Assembly (NCBI RefSeq): GCF_000716545.1
Contig: NZ_JNWZ01000050.1
Span: 25,227-89,226, forward strand
Source of the DNA: Kitasatospora phosalacinea
GTDB lineage: Bacteria > Actinomycetota > Actinomycetes > Streptomycetales > Streptomycetaceae
Length of the DNA: 64,000 nt
Direction of reading: 5' to 3'
The notes under the pieces are model-generated. The model made no database searches and was not told the DNA's origin. It saw only the letters and a list, made by a program, of their open reading frames with translations. Positions 53,401 to 60,050 of the stretch are shown here, piece after piece (the first letter of the stretch is position 1; every line of letters begins with the position of its first letter). The translations under genes and the position numbers were made by a program.

Positions 53401-56400
53401 GGTGATCTACGGGGCCGAGCTGTCGGTGGAGGTCAGCTTCGGCCGGCCCGGCGACCAGGCCGGGGACCGGCCCGCCGTCTCGGCCCCGGTCCGGGTCGAG
53501 GTGGGCCTCGACGCCCGGGAGACGGTCAAGGTCCGGGCGCCGCGCGGCGAGGACGGCACCGTCGCCTTCGCGCCCCCGGTCCGGTCCGGCGGCGAGGAGG
53601 GTGCGTCCGGGGAGCGCCGCAACGCCTCGGAGGCCCCGCGGACCGCCACCCACACCGCGCCCCGCCGGATGCTGGAGCAGCACGAGCTGAACGCCTCGTA
53701 CGTCGTCCACACCCTGCGCGGCGCCGACCAGGTCCGCGCGACGGTGGAGGGCGCGCTCCGGGCCAAGCACGGCGCGCCCTCGGCGAAGACGGAGGAGCGG
53801 CTCGACGCGGCCCTCGACCGGATCGCGCTGAAGACCCAGCTCTCCCGGCTCACCCGGGGCGGGAAGATCACCGAGACGGTCTCCGGCTCGACCTGGAAGG
53901 CCGAGATCACGGTCAAGGCCCGGGTGACGGACGCCGTCTACCACTCGTCGGCGGAGAAGTACGAGTTCGAGTCCGGCACCCGCACGTCGAGCGGCCACGG
54001 CAACGTGCGGGACACCCGTCGGCGGCTGTACTTCGGCACCCGGTTCAAGGTGAAGACGCCAGTGCTGGACGTCCTGGGCGCCTACGCGCACCGGAGCGAC
54101 CACAGCCAGGGCCAGAACGCGGAGAGCGTCGGCTCGGCCTCGAACCGGGGCAAGCACGTCGAACCGGCCGTGTTCTTCGACGTCGACGCGGCCTACGACG
54201 TCACGGTGAAGTTCACCCGGCTGGGCGTCCCGGACGGCACGGTCACCCACCAGGTCGACACGGTCGCCCGGGTGGCCGTCCCGAAGCGCGACGCCCGGCC
54301 GGTGGAGGGCCCGGTCCAGCGGACCACCGACACCCAGCCCGGGAGCTTCGCGGACGGACGGCGGCGGCTGGACTCCTCGGCGGTCGTCACCGACGTCCAC
54401 GCCCTGCCGCAGCACGCGCACGGCCCGGCCGGTCCGGACGGCAGCCCGGGGCCCCGGCGGACGTTCGGCGAGTCCGTGCTGTCCCAGGTCGAATCGGGCT
54501 GGAAGCCCGGCCTGCTGGACCGGAAGGCCGGGACGCCCGCGGAACCGGGGCGGAAGCCGGAGCGCAACCCGTTCGGGAGCGACTGGTCCGGCATCCGCCG
54601 CAAGCTGGACCGGGAACTCACCCCCGACCGGCTGCAGTCCCGCCTGAAGGGCATGACGGCCGGGGACGAGATCGTCGTGCGGCACGGGCGGACCACCGTC
54701 CGGGTCCGCGCCGTGCTCCGCGACCGGATGGAGCACCTCGGCGACTCCGGCACCACCGAGTTCAACACCGGCACCGACGTGCAGCGGACGTTCGCCGGCA
54801 CCGAGGGCTCCGGCCACAGCCACCAGGGCCTGCTGGGGATCACCGGCTCCGCGCCCGTCCCGGGCGCGCCGGTCTCGCTGACCCCCGGCCTGTCCGGCAC
54901 CGGCGGCGCCGGACAGGACCACGTGGACGTGCGCAACAGCAGCACCTCGGCCGGTGTGGCGACCAAGTCCAAACTGCCGGGCAGCGCCTACCGGGGCGAG
55001 GCGGAGCTCCAGTTCACCGTCGACCGGCGGCCGTGGTTCGGTGCCTCCGTGTACCGGCGGCGGACGGCGGTGATCGGCTTCGAGAGCCTCGTCGAGACCG
55101 GCCAGACCGTGCCGGTGAAGCCCGCCGCGGGGGGCGGGGCCGCGCCCGTGAAGCCCGCCGCGGAGGGCGAGAGCGTGTCCGTGAAGCCCACCGCCGGTGG
55201 CGAGGAGCCGCCGAAGTCCGTCCCGCTGGAGGCCCCCGGGACGGTCAGCGTGTCCGTCCCGCCGCAGCGGGTCTGGGAGAGCGGACTGCGCGACACCGAC
55301 GTGCTGCGCTTCCTCGACGACGTCGGCGGCATCCAGGACCTGGCGCGGCTGCGCGGGCCGGAGTACTTCGGCCGGTCGGCCTGGGAGCAGATGGAACCCG
55401 TGGTCGGGACGGTCACCAAGCACGGCAACCTCTCGGCCCTGTTCACCTCCGCCTCCCAGGGCATCGAGGTGTCGGCGAGCCTGCCGACCCGCACCCGGCA
55501 CGGCCACAGCCCGTCGTCGCCCGGCACCGCGCAGGGGAACCCCGCGCACGGGGACGCGGCGGCGACCCAAGGGGCGGAGACCGTTCCGGTCAAGCGGGTG
55601 TCGTTCGGCCGGGGCAAGGGCGTCGAGGTCGACGTGAAGGTGGTCTCCCTCGAGCACCGGGGCAGTGACAAGGCGGCGGAGCTGAGCCCGGCCAACGCGG
55701 TCTCCGGCGGGTCGACCGGTTTCGACCTGTCGACGGCCAACGGGGGTCTCCAGGCCCAGTTCGGCGCGAAGTTCAGCGGCACCTCCTCCACCAACACCCC
55801 GGCGCTCGTCGGCGGGGGCCAGCGCACCTGGCGGGCGGGCGGCGGCCACGGCGAGTCCGGCCAGACCGTCTCCAACGGCAAGATCCCGTCCCCGACGGCG
55901 CGCTACCACGGCTACGCCGAGGTCGAGTTGACGCTCTTCGACGGCGACCGCAAACCGGTCAAGGAGAAGGGCCTCGTCCCCTTCACCGTCGACATCCCGC
56001 TGGCGGAGACCACCAGCACGGACGTCCCGGGCGACCACTACCTCTCCTTCACCGCACAGCAGCGGACCGGCGAACTGCGCCACGGCGAGGACGCGCGGCT
56101 CCTCGACGAGGTGCACCGCGCCCTGGGCGACGACCAGCCGTACGACCACGCCGAGGCCACTCCCGTCGAACGCGACCGGCTCACCGGCACGGCGCGGCTC
56201 GGACGGGCCGTCTACGGGCGGGAGTTCACCTCGGGGCCCGACGCCGACACCGCGACGGCCCGGGTCCGGGCCGCCCACTGGCTGGTCGGGGCGGCCGGCG
56301 GCACCTCCGAACGGGCCACCGCCCTGCTCGGCGACCTGCTCGGCACCCCCGGGGGAGCCCCGCTGCCGGCCGGCGAGGCCCGCAAGGCGATCGACTACCT

Positions 56401-56995
56401 CGCGCAGCGGAGCACCGAAGGGCCGCTCACCCTCGACGACCTGTTCGCCGGGGCGCAGGACGGCTGGCCCGCGCACCAGCGGTACGACGTCCACCGCGAG
56501 GCGTGGACCGACCACGGCCCGGCCAACGGGCTGGTCACCGCCGCGATGGCCACCGCCGCCGACGCCGTCCGGCACCTGGCGGCGGACGGGGTGCCGACCG
56601 GCGGCCGGCTCCACCTCACCGTCACCGGCGAGGGCGCCCCGCTGCCGCTGCACGAGGTGCGCGGACTGGACGGCGGCGACCTGGCGGAACAGATCCGCCG
56701 GATCGAGCAGGAGACCTACCTGGCGCCCGGCACCTCGCCCCACGAGGTCACCGTCCGGCTGGCCGGTGCCCCCGGGCTCGGCGACGACTGGGACTACCGG
56801 GTCACCGCCCGGGCCGACCGCAGCCGCGAACTGACGCTGCGCCACCGCAGGCCCGAGCAGGCGCCGGAGTCGGAGTCGGCGTCCGGGGCCGGGCCCCAGC
56901 CGGAGCCGCAGCCGGACGCGGCGGTCGCGGCCCGGGTCGCCGCGCTGCGGGCGTTCGCCGCGGCCAAGGGCGGCGCCCCGGGGGCGTCCGGTTGA
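41441..56995 (+). CDS. Giant multi-domain T7SS-type effector (5,184 residues)
   Basis: One uninterrupted frame of 5,184 residues. The first 300 residues are helical and resemble the N terminus of CpnT/WXG100-type exported toxins (WPEADEDQLRHMAEHCRKAAENLKDAAQ). About 470-680 is a His/Pro/Glu repeat region. A TIKI/ChaN/EreA-like domain has two GX2H motifs, GESH (1098-1101) and GTSH (1233-1236). A metalloprotease-like domain has HEFSH (1573-1577) and Glu1628 in EQEYFAQ, similar to anthrax lethal factor. A helical region follows (1765-2600), then a linker with KRR/KRxR clusters (2666-2813). A Tox-PL-like papain-fold domain has Cys2886, His2967 and Asp2983. An OTU-like domain has Asp3115, Cys3118 and His3269. 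About six tandem repeats fill 3327-4864, then a unique C terminus. Enzyme roles are inferred from motifs. The ATG at 41441 has GGAAGG upstream. No immunity gene is recognisable next to it. Confidence 0.85.
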   Translation: MAVELPEPLQWVLLLLAGTRWPEADEDQLRHMAEHCRKAAENLKDAAQSADSTVKRALDGQQGVAAEALGKYWEETYTVGGGTPDKPGSLPGAVDSLNGMGDMLEEMANSAETAKIQIIAQLGILAFELATAEAEAPFTAGASLLQVPVMIGASRVVVQQILKQLLKETLKMAAKQATQMAAINFLAQGIELAEGHRKSINMSEVGQNALGGAVGGASAHLIGKGIGAGGKKLGAENALNSTAGKVATGAAIGVGADVSTQLITTGGVDSGSLLGSGLSGGAGAGLHAGASAIKSHTNVPKAVDTPKLDLPDTAGAGHDGPPTFTKPATSSGDSTYRGPSGTTTGDSGATETAGAGAGAAAGTRSGGSSSGTESSSVGAGSSVGHSSATGAGESKVTGLVPFGSDRSTGTTASTPTGTTTHETATPAPTPHEQAAPQSQETAVPRVDTRTAAPRTEAEPAMVHSVNPTTGQSHETPVAQSHEAPVAQSHEAPVPRQEPVAQSHQSATPPAEHVASQPHETPAPQPHETPVPQSHEAPVPRQEPVAQSHQSATPPAEHVASQPHETPAPQPHETPQSQSHETPVPRQEPAPRVEPVAAQPHETPAPQPHETPQPQSQSHETPVPRQEPASHEAPAPRQEPVAQSHQSATPPAEHVASQPHERPTPQPHETSVPRQESPASTNETVAPRVTEHPVGSTTAQQSAVPNLSGVLGGAANLAGGGGTHLDGGTRTSSAPAAARPAGPEQLPGQVLPDAVPEAAPSSTAAQPPAGTPNPMMGGAYVPGAVSGGAGGSGRATPAGAVPPQGGGRQTPVTGPVRTEAGESGGGTIRSGAGRVSDPRLPSPPPPPHQEAGTSRALGDPDGAAPSSSRNDRNDRSRDEQLPPPPPPADTRIRPVDEPPTAAELAQLHQHPAGPALIHPPAADPAALRRYKLGNKLNFRLTGELEAAANSLPHSSWGRHDSGNLLPDGRPDVKVSPYSQSFKSHLDPLTFKALHLGAAKAVTDPLRTELGPEAMAFQGNQVLEAAGSLDFRTQEHFQQQEARRNVLERLARQDSQRTWQPVDGQRVTDQLDGSTSAADGVNRLLGGHDGRPGFDGIVLGESHSQSPSWGFLSENMHDLKAAGVDRIYVESLRDDAFQRDLDAYQRPGGTMSPNLENMLRTYDGAMNSPDGKGLYDTVVRAKAEGVTVHAVDGYPARRPYGPGTQALEERARLLNSYMNHAVSSGGPGKYVLVTGTSHVHEHPTSTEHRIPGVAEMLGVPAVKLTDAGRPNPNGAPHDATVTTESGNLRLGYLPPERTGHDPADTVRPGGNDAPPAPGPDRGSPAPSTRGLGDETAHDAPPTPHDTPSSTHDTPSTPHDAPPVPPTEHGAPPAGGHDRSLEAPVHDPADRSGREEPSAVPPAGADRLRRDLPHMSPQERAQELANLTPENRRWLARDPQTVDALKDGLPPREFARTAAELMVHVDPRAERAPSARQEAQQQVARMLQDPETTARLLKNGADVVIVPKDVRMPDVPELNHLSGVHNDSSAGGGRGYDDMRGSGGRHSAVTEENLLGEHTPIGPDGHYQDGYSTTTHEFSHTVHRFGLDPHDQQLITDTFNGKREDPNAAWPDGPLRGADGETNYSSRDEQEYFAQLTNAYLGNNHGTDPYTGQPRNNGAAWVRENEPAMVPLLEKLYGGKPDEVHTGHANPVHATTAENRMYEGLREFMDHVDGDGSPAPDRRPPSEQPPSEPATAEPTPPPAAARPQAGPGPHGADASHLPPPPPKAKADDELSHKIKGEDARKAIKDFLPDSTEFDKVAAELMSYERSALKDGDTNAIMAEYGQRKQLHLDLLRRNVPERLAEVNRQLDDIAGQTPERRAELADEQRNLETAKAHLEEQRGRLAIYDHESALLKGAPKPGTPAFKALQDARQQAEKQIVDNAVARGDKDTATRIEDQRRIVADLKQAADQRLQDAETTYQDEHQKRLLAGLVGPDGKPMESPAESAAKTVRNVYRSRVEDLQERERELAQDLKTHRGALDGSSWSAPLKKGDKESKDAFAQRQADDAYRAAFGHSDHGVMAAEPHAEKTVRRMADGKVRLDPAVVNRNHVVADYMVHKYVTAAVFKARSFGDEQHRAEASRVFSDFADTMAADPHRVFDQPGKQAFKRLGANSQEQAALAWRDLAYTTTDVDLGKAYGNDRLAPAFSPAKTDDPPSAVAARQEVREQLDRTGLSGPGPVKAGFDRYSDTVDRFSADPSPQHLQEMRDALADVHAKVREQAVDDLALVHGVTGPRHLDETVAAARQAAAEPSGGPGRPAAYERLADRLDDLSGAYDRLGTNRQDLKDLARELRTDPGAVGTDRLEALADTLPNDRDQLRREEAARRRAEAGQTLKPRGTDAARQKAADGLLPKADADLALVAEQYGGAFPRAGAGESHPAGLFDQAVGAKVEDVPGLVVKITDRLSNSASNLRFGDELTNKWIQNYLDPHVIRDQDVLTAVAKGELPPEALYSPHTLDLLRGLRSLEDTGLVPRELRDLMAPKTEADMVELHQPGAKKAPSPSAVNIVAEHGMLDHAGGKVPVSSSGDFTHQPHQSANPVVGAEGMHHPVRDARPGAEGREIGATPPPGTPRSQTPDTDVPMATPDTDVSMATQDTDVPMASQDHGTQTPTQGQDHPMASPPPTRPAKRRVDPDEDTLMTDAPSAKRRQADPGSMPPPPPPASHPAAGGHRGTGAQGFGSLPSPPPPGVQRGAEPMDLDSPPRSPAAEPMDLDTPPVEPHPVDRDGDAVMKEADQPPTDQPPAHQPQGAAEPGTKRGREEDEEESSGEPVAKRQRTPEYENSSAVMTDRGYDRIGPEHPLTGELVNYLGGAPKLHPPMSNSLLQKVNPHREPASPDALFRPGNDLNACLENVEAYRDTHFGRPRVSGRTVQGTVEPIPGNTLWKRHDGPALFGQGPDAVQKLMDRVRDGGPGSFATVLGIGASGSGHGHAVALVHDRDGTLRWADLTDRKVTVANGAMPDNYRADWTVWASVADPHENNISGPHDPQFMERFSTFTGSADRPDPMDIDTFGASDHSGPARETDTASVRSDDSSSTVWHDAVDRMSLSDSHRSPTPDWEDAVERQFPPVGPRVQVPGDGLCLLHSIAVSTPGAAGSRSTAEQLRSAVENHFGTLPPEQWPTELVSNHRNDLIARNALGSGNPLGLPADTLQTLGDHAAGNPPPPSARERAALLDTVRNWEARWGSNAGEMLPAAAAHALGLSLRVVGHDGIPRAVLGPVHGQPVTVYHHGDHYDGSRPVPPATEQQPPHPTPEQQKTPDEQQKAPEEQQKAPEEQKAKTEEPEAPKKGSIVEPRPIAGTDLVIGLTEHEGALRQQVVDILTQAVPGDRAAVRAFAEAHFGPATLRPMLRAFSRGETWSVPFEGDGWSGSVKLSGQVTKTVDGGTKKLEFENGADRTVATGGLRDVQWQYNAGLRARHGLGPWEPTEMIGYFHDQGHSQVAMDLGGMVARSKTVQTAHLYESTMQLQVDFGGLRHEGAPVRTASGDSTGKADLGLTVAVPEQTGTKPEDEQRTPPQRLLDGRVGGPEIVLDLAPRGGAEGRQPVETLLEHVEQAARQEFGDNWPAMREKVLAEVDFGLLQQNLKSMTAGEPVTVTLTDGQGNRIGTVEIGARVADLRQTGTTQETEFNIGTSVQQVRSSVTTEGDAGQFGLMEVLRPGPAVFGGGGAGRLGRDRVEIVGESRVSQLTSKSKVPGVVYDGSVRFALSFNGKADAHEAGSADVRLLVDRADTRPPAAKDSGSTPPKDQPEQQQPKDQPEQQQEKQEQPPQHEVPAPPDSVWHGGNDRGGLDETVVVRDLESTAALRSAVDAAGRERFGKEWDAVRDQVMRSFSQPNLAARLTGMTRGEALEVKVPGKEDLVIRAVAKVEGMTYRREDGKAELNPLNETSTFRVDRRLLARTTLGNGELGGTPVPGTPGFELAATGAGQQRERKGGQGRQADRVYANGKYGAPQVIYGAELSVEVSFGRPGDQAGDRPAVSAPVRVEVGLDARETVKVRAPRGEDGTVAFAPPVRSGGEEGASGERRNASEAPRTATHTAPRRMLEQHELNASYVVHTLRGADQVRATVEGALRAKHGAPSAKTEERLDAALDRIALKTQLSRLTRGGKITETVSGSTWKAEITVKARVTDAVYHSSAEKYEFESGTRTSSGHGNVRDTRRRLYFGTRFKVKTPVLDVLGAYAHRSDHSQGQNAESVGSASNRGKHVEPAVFFDVDAAYDVTVKFTRLGVPDGTVTHQVDTVARVAVPKRDARPVEGPVQRTTDTQPGSFADGRRRLDSSAVVTDVHALPQHAHGPAGPDGSPGPRRTFGESVLSQVESGWKPGLLDRKAGTPAEPGRKPERNPFGSDWSGIRRKLDRELTPDRLQSRLKGMTAGDEIVVRHGRTTVRVRAVLRDRMEHLGDSGTTEFNTGTDVQRTFAGTEGSGHSHQGLLGITGSAPVPGAPVSLTPGLSGTGGAGQDHVDVRNSSTSAGVATKSKLPGSAYRGEAELQFTVDRRPWFGASVYRRRTAVIGFESLVETGQTVPVKPAAGGGAAPVKPAAEGESVSVKPTAGGEEPPKSVPLEAPGTVSVSVPPQRVWESGLRDTDVLRFLDDVGGIQDLARLRGPEYFGRSAWEQMEPVVGTVTKHGNLSALFTSASQGIEVSASLPTRTRHGHSPSSPGTAQGNPAHGDAAATQGAETVPVKRVSFGRGKGVEVDVKVVSLEHRGSDKAAELSPANAVSGGSTGFDLSTANGGLQAQFGAKFSGTSSTNTPALVGGGQRTWRAGGGHGESGQTVSNGKIPSPTARYHGYAEVELTLFDGDRKPVKEKGLVPFTVDIPLAETTSTDVPGDHYLSFTAQQRTGELRHGEDARLLDEVHRALGDDQPYDHAEATPVERDRLTGTARLGRAVYGREFTSGPDADTATARVRAAHWLVGAAGGTSERATALLGDLLGTPGGAPLPAGEARKAIDYLAQRSTEGPLTLDDLFAGAQDGWPAHQRYDVHREAWTDHGPANGLVTAAMATAADAVRHLAADGVPTGGRLHLTVTGEGAPLPLHEVRGLDGGDLAEQIRRIEQETYLAPGTSPHEVTVRLAGAPGLGDDWDYRVTARADRSRELTLRHRRPEQAPESESASGAGPQPEPQPDAAVAARVAALRAFAAAKGGAPGASG
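42899..43465. repeat. 45-residue His/Pro/Glu coding repeats
   Basis: Units of 135 bp begin at 42899 and 43034, and a third, diverged unit at about 43322. Each contains SHEAP, PRQEP, SHQSATPPAEH and QPHETP segments. The region is rich in His and may bind metal. Confidence 0.8.
49285..49365. repeat. 30-bp DTDVPMATP coding repeats
   Basis: Three 30-bp units encode DTDVPMATPD, DTDVSMATQD and DTDVPMASQD, in the linker between the helical region and the KRR clusters of the giant gene. Confidence 0.75.
51419..56032. repeat. Six large degenerate coding repeats in the giant gene
   Basis: Repeats begin at about 51419, 52129, 52875, 53665, 54370 and 55268. Shared elements are a helix with an (E/K)xxFGxxW or similar motif, a G-M-T-(A/R)-G-(E/D) turn, a beta pair, and an N-x-G-T or E-F-(E/N)-x-G-T turn. 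They suggest a repetitive beta-rich stalk or translocation structure. Confidence 0.6.
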
Positions 56996-57007
56996 GACCG
57001 CCGGAAC

Positions 57008-57073
57008 GGGACGGCCGTCGGGACCGCGACGCGGACCCCGGCGGCCGTCCCGCCGCGTCCGGGCCCGGACGCG
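57008..57073 (+). terminator. Two palindromes after the giant gene
   Basis: GGGACGGCCG (57008-57017) pairs with CGGCCGTCCC (57042-57051), and CGCGTCCGGGCCCGGACGCG (57054-57073) is a perfect 20-bp palindrome. They begin 12 bases after the stop and probably end the effector transcript. Confidence 0.6.
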
Positions 57074-57137
57074 GGACCGCACCCGGGTCCGTACCCGGGC
57101 CCGGCGGCCTTACCGGTTCAGGGCCCCGGTGGCGTGC

Positions 57138-57158
57138 ACCGGATAACGACCGGATAAC
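57138..57158. promoter_or_regulatory. Two 11-bp direct repeats ACCGGATAAC before the SARP gene
   Basis: ACCGGATAAC at 57138-57147 and 57149-57158, 11 bases apart, lies 40-60 bases upstream of the SARP start. The period is that of SARP and PHO boxes, so autoregulation or phosphate control is possible. Confidence 0.5.
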
Positions 57159-57197
57159 CTCCCTGACCGGACGAAGCACCACGGTGGGGGGTACACG

Positions 57198-60050
57198 GTG
57201 AGATTCCGGCTGCTCGGCGCAGTCGCGGCGGACGGCGCGGACGGCGCGCTCCAGCTCGGGCCGGAGAAGCGGCGCAGCCTGCTCGCCGTGCTGCTGCTGC
57301 GCCGCAACCGCGCCGTCTCCGTCGCCCAGCTCACCGAGGCGCTCTGGGCGGACGAACCGCCCGCCAACGCCCGCACCGTCGTGCAGAGCCACGTCTCCCG
57401 GCTGCGCGCCCTGCTCGCCGGGGCGCACGCCGACCGGCACGGCGTCCGGCTCGCCACCGCGGGCGACGCCTACACCCTGCACCTGCCCGAAGGGCTGCTG
57501 GACGTCGAGCAGTTCGACGCGCTGGTGGCCGACGCCCGGACCGGGCAGCGCTGCGCCGAAGCGGTCCGCGCCCTCGAACACGCCCTCGGGCTGTGGCGCG
57601 GCCCCGCCCTCACCGGCACCGTCGCCAGCACCCCGCTGGAGGCCTGGCGGCAGACCCTGGAGGAGAACCGGCTGGCCGCCGTCGAGATGCTCGCCGACCA
57701 CCTCCAGCGGCTCGGCGAACCCGCCCGGGCCGTCGAACTGCTGCGCGCCGAGACGGTCGCCCACCCGCTGCGCGAGTCGCTGGTCTCCGCGCTGATGCTC
57801 GCCCTGTTCCGGGCCGGGCGGCAGTGCGACGCCATCGACTGGTACCACCGCACCCGGGAGTCCCTGGCCGACCGCCTCGGCGTCGACCCGGGCCGGGCCC
57901 TGAACGCCGCGTACGAACGCATCCTGCGCGGCGAGGGCGGCGACGGCGGAGAGGACGGTGCCGAACCGGTCGCCCAAGCGGACGCCGCCGTCCGGGCCGT
58001 GGCCCCGGCCTCGCCGACCATTCCGGTCCAGCGGACGGCCGTCCGGGTGTGCACCGCCGTACTCGCCGCCGTGGCGCAGCCCGAGCCCACCGCCGCGTCC
58101 GCCGCTCCGCCCGCCGCCCCGCCCGTCGTCGACCTGCTGCCCCGGGCCCCGCGCGGCTTCTACGGCCGGGCGGCCGAACTCGCCGCCCTCGGCGACGCGT
58201 TGCGCGCCGGACCGGACGGGGCGATCGCCCTGGTCACCGGCCCGGCGGGGGTCGGCAAGACCGCGCTCGCGCTGGACTGGGCGCACCGGCACGGCGGGCG
58301 CTTCCCCGACGGGGTGCTGTTCGCCGACCTCGGCGGGTTCAGCGACCGCCCCGACCGCGAACTCGGCGACGTGCTGGCCGAGTTCCTGATCGCGCTGGGC
58401 ACCGACCCGGCGGACCTGCCGCCCACCCTGGCCGGCCGCGCCGCGCTCTACCGGCGGGCCACCACCGGGCGCCGCCTGCTGGTGGTGGTCGACAACGCCC
58501 GGGAGTCCGAGCAGGTCCGCCCGCTGCTGCCGGCCGGCACCGACTCGGCCGCGCTGGTCACCAGCCGGGCCCGGCTGCTCGGTCTGGTCGCCTCCGAACT
58601 CGCCCGCCCCGTCCCGCTGTCGGTGCTGGGCCCGGAGGAGTCCGCGGCCCTGCTGTCCCGCGTGCTCGGGCCGGCCCGGATCGCCGCCGAACCCGAGGCC
58701 GTCCGCGAACTCGCCGACCTGTGCGACGGGTTGCCGCTCGCGCTGCGGATCGCCGCCGCCAAGGCCGCCGCCGACCCGCGCCGGGGCCTGGCCGCCGTCG
58801 CGGACCAACTCCGGTACGAGCAGCGCCGGTTGAGCCGACTGGCGGCCGAGGAGATCAGCGTCACCAGCGCCCTGCGGATCTCCTGCGACCAACTCCCGCC
58901 CACCGCCGCCGGGTTGTTCCGTGCGCTGGGGCTGCACCCCGGCCCGATGGTCGACGCGCACACCGCCGCCGCCCTCGCCGACCTCGAACACCACGCCGCC
59001 GCCGAGGCGTTGGAGCAGCTCGCCGCCACCCACCTGGTCACCGAGACCGGCGCCGGGCACTACACCCTGCACGACCTGGTCTGGCTGTACGCCCGCCAAC
59101 TCGCCGCCGGGACCGGCCGCGCCGAGCAGCGCGCCGCCCGGGCCCGGCTGGCCGACCAGTACCTGTACGCCGGGCTGGCCGCCGCGCAGTGCGCCGAGCC
59201 GGGCAGCCGGCCCTGCTGCGAACCGCCCGCCGGCAGCCGCCGCCCGCGCGCTCTCCCCGAGTTCACCACCGCCGAGAGTGCCCTGCGGTGGCTCGGCGCG
59301 CACCGCGAGACCCTCGCCGAGGTGATCCCCACCGCCGACCCGGAGCGGGCCTGGCGGCTGGTGCTCACCCAGTGGCCGCTGATCCTGCGCCGGGTCCGCG
59401 ACGGCTGGGTGCCGCAGCTCCAACTCGCCCTGGAGGCGGCGACGGAGGCCGGCGACGCGGACGGCGAGAGCCAGGTCCGGGCGCTGCTCGGCTGGGTGCT
59501 GGTCTCCAACCGCCGACTGCACGAGGCCGCCGCCTGCCTCACCCCCGCCGCCGAACTCGCCGCCCGGGCCGGAAACCAGGTCGGCCGGGCGATCGCCCTG
59601 ATCAACCTGGCCGCCGTGCACTCCGAACTCGCCGACCACGACGCCGCCGGGGTCGGCCTCGCCCGGGCCCTGGAGATCGCGCTGGCCGCCGACCACCCGC
59701 ACACCGTCGCGCTCGCCCACCAGCACCTCGCCCGCCACCACCTCGACACCGGACGCCCGCGGCAGGCCCTCGACCACGCCCTGCACGGCCTCTCGCTGAG
59801 CACCGGCGAACGCCCCGACCCGCGCCGCGTCCTGCTGCACAGCGCGGCCGGCGAGGCGTTCTCCGGGCTGGGCCGGCACGCCGAGGCCAGGGACCGGCTC
59901 GGCACCGCCCTCACCGAGGCCGAGCGGATCGGCCACGACGAGGCCACCGCCGACGTGCTGCGCGCCCTGGCCCGCGCCGAGGACGCCGCCGGGCTGGTCC
60001 GGAGCGCCGCCGTGCACCGCCGCCGGGCCGACCTGCTGTCACCGGTCTGA
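57198..60050 (+). CDS. AfsR/SARP family regulator with NB-ARC and TPR
   Basis: A 950-residue AfsR-like regulator. Residues 1-90 are the OmpR-type winged helix of SARPs (MRFRLLGAV, LQLGPEKRRSLLAVLLLRRNRAVSVAQLTEALWADEPPANARTVVQSHVSRLRALL). Residues 95-245 are the BTAD bacterial transcriptional activation domain (EQFDALVADARTG, AVEMLADHLQRLGEPARAVELLRAET). A linker leads to an NB-ARC ATPase with Walker A GPAGVGKT (348-355), LLVVVDNARESEQV and GLPLALRIAA. The last 250 residues are TPR-like. Such proteins switch on secondary-metabolite or developmental genes, with ATP binding as a switch. The GTG at 57198 has GTGGGGGG upstream. It directly follows the effector gene and could regulate it. Confidence 0.93.
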   Translation: MRFRLLGAVAADGADGALQLGPEKRRSLLAVLLLRRNRAVSVAQLTEALWADEPPANARTVVQSHVSRLRALLAGAHADRHGVRLATAGDAYTLHLPEGLLDVEQFDALVADARTGQRCAEAVRALEHALGLWRGPALTGTVASTPLEAWRQTLEENRLAAVEMLADHLQRLGEPARAVELLRAETVAHPLRESLVSALMLALFRAGRQCDAIDWYHRTRESLADRLGVDPGRALNAAYERILRGEGGDGGEDGAEPVAQADAAVRAVAPASPTIPVQRTAVRVCTAVLAAVAQPEPTAASAAPPAAPPVVDLLPRAPRGFYGRAAELAALGDALRAGPDGAIALVTGPAGVGKTALALDWAHRHGGRFPDGVLFADLGGFSDRPDRELGDVLAEFLIALGTDPADLPPTLAGRAALYRRATTGRRLLVVVDNARESEQVRPLLPAGTDSAALVTSRARLLGLVASELARPVPLSVLGPEESAALLSRVLGPARIAAEPEAVRELADLCDGLPLALRIAAAKAAADPRRGLAAVADQLRYEQRRLSRLAAEEISVTSALRISCDQLPPTAAGLFRALGLHPGPMVDAHTAAALADLEHHAAAEALEQLAATHLVTETGAGHYTLHDLVWLYARQLAAGTGRAEQRAARARLADQYLYAGLAAAQCAEPGSRPCCEPPAGSRRPRALPEFTTAESALRWLGAHRETLAEVIPTADPERAWRLVLTQWPLILRRVRDGWVPQLQLALEAATEAGDADGESQVRALLGWVLVSNRRLHEAAACLTPAAELAARAGNQVGRAIALINLAAVHSELADHDAAGVGLARALEIALAADHPHTVALAHQHLARHHLDTGRPRQALDHALHGLSLSTGERPDPRRVLLHSAAGEAFSGLGRHAEARDRLGTALTEAERIGHDEATADVLRALARAEDAAGLVRSAAVHRRRADLLSPV

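Noticed and set aside
43079..57082. Open frames of more than 2,000 codons on the minus strand opposite the giant gene
   Set aside because: Third-position GC keeps antisense frames open. Their translations are Arg/Gly/Val-rich without domain motifs, while the plus frame has clear enzyme motifs.
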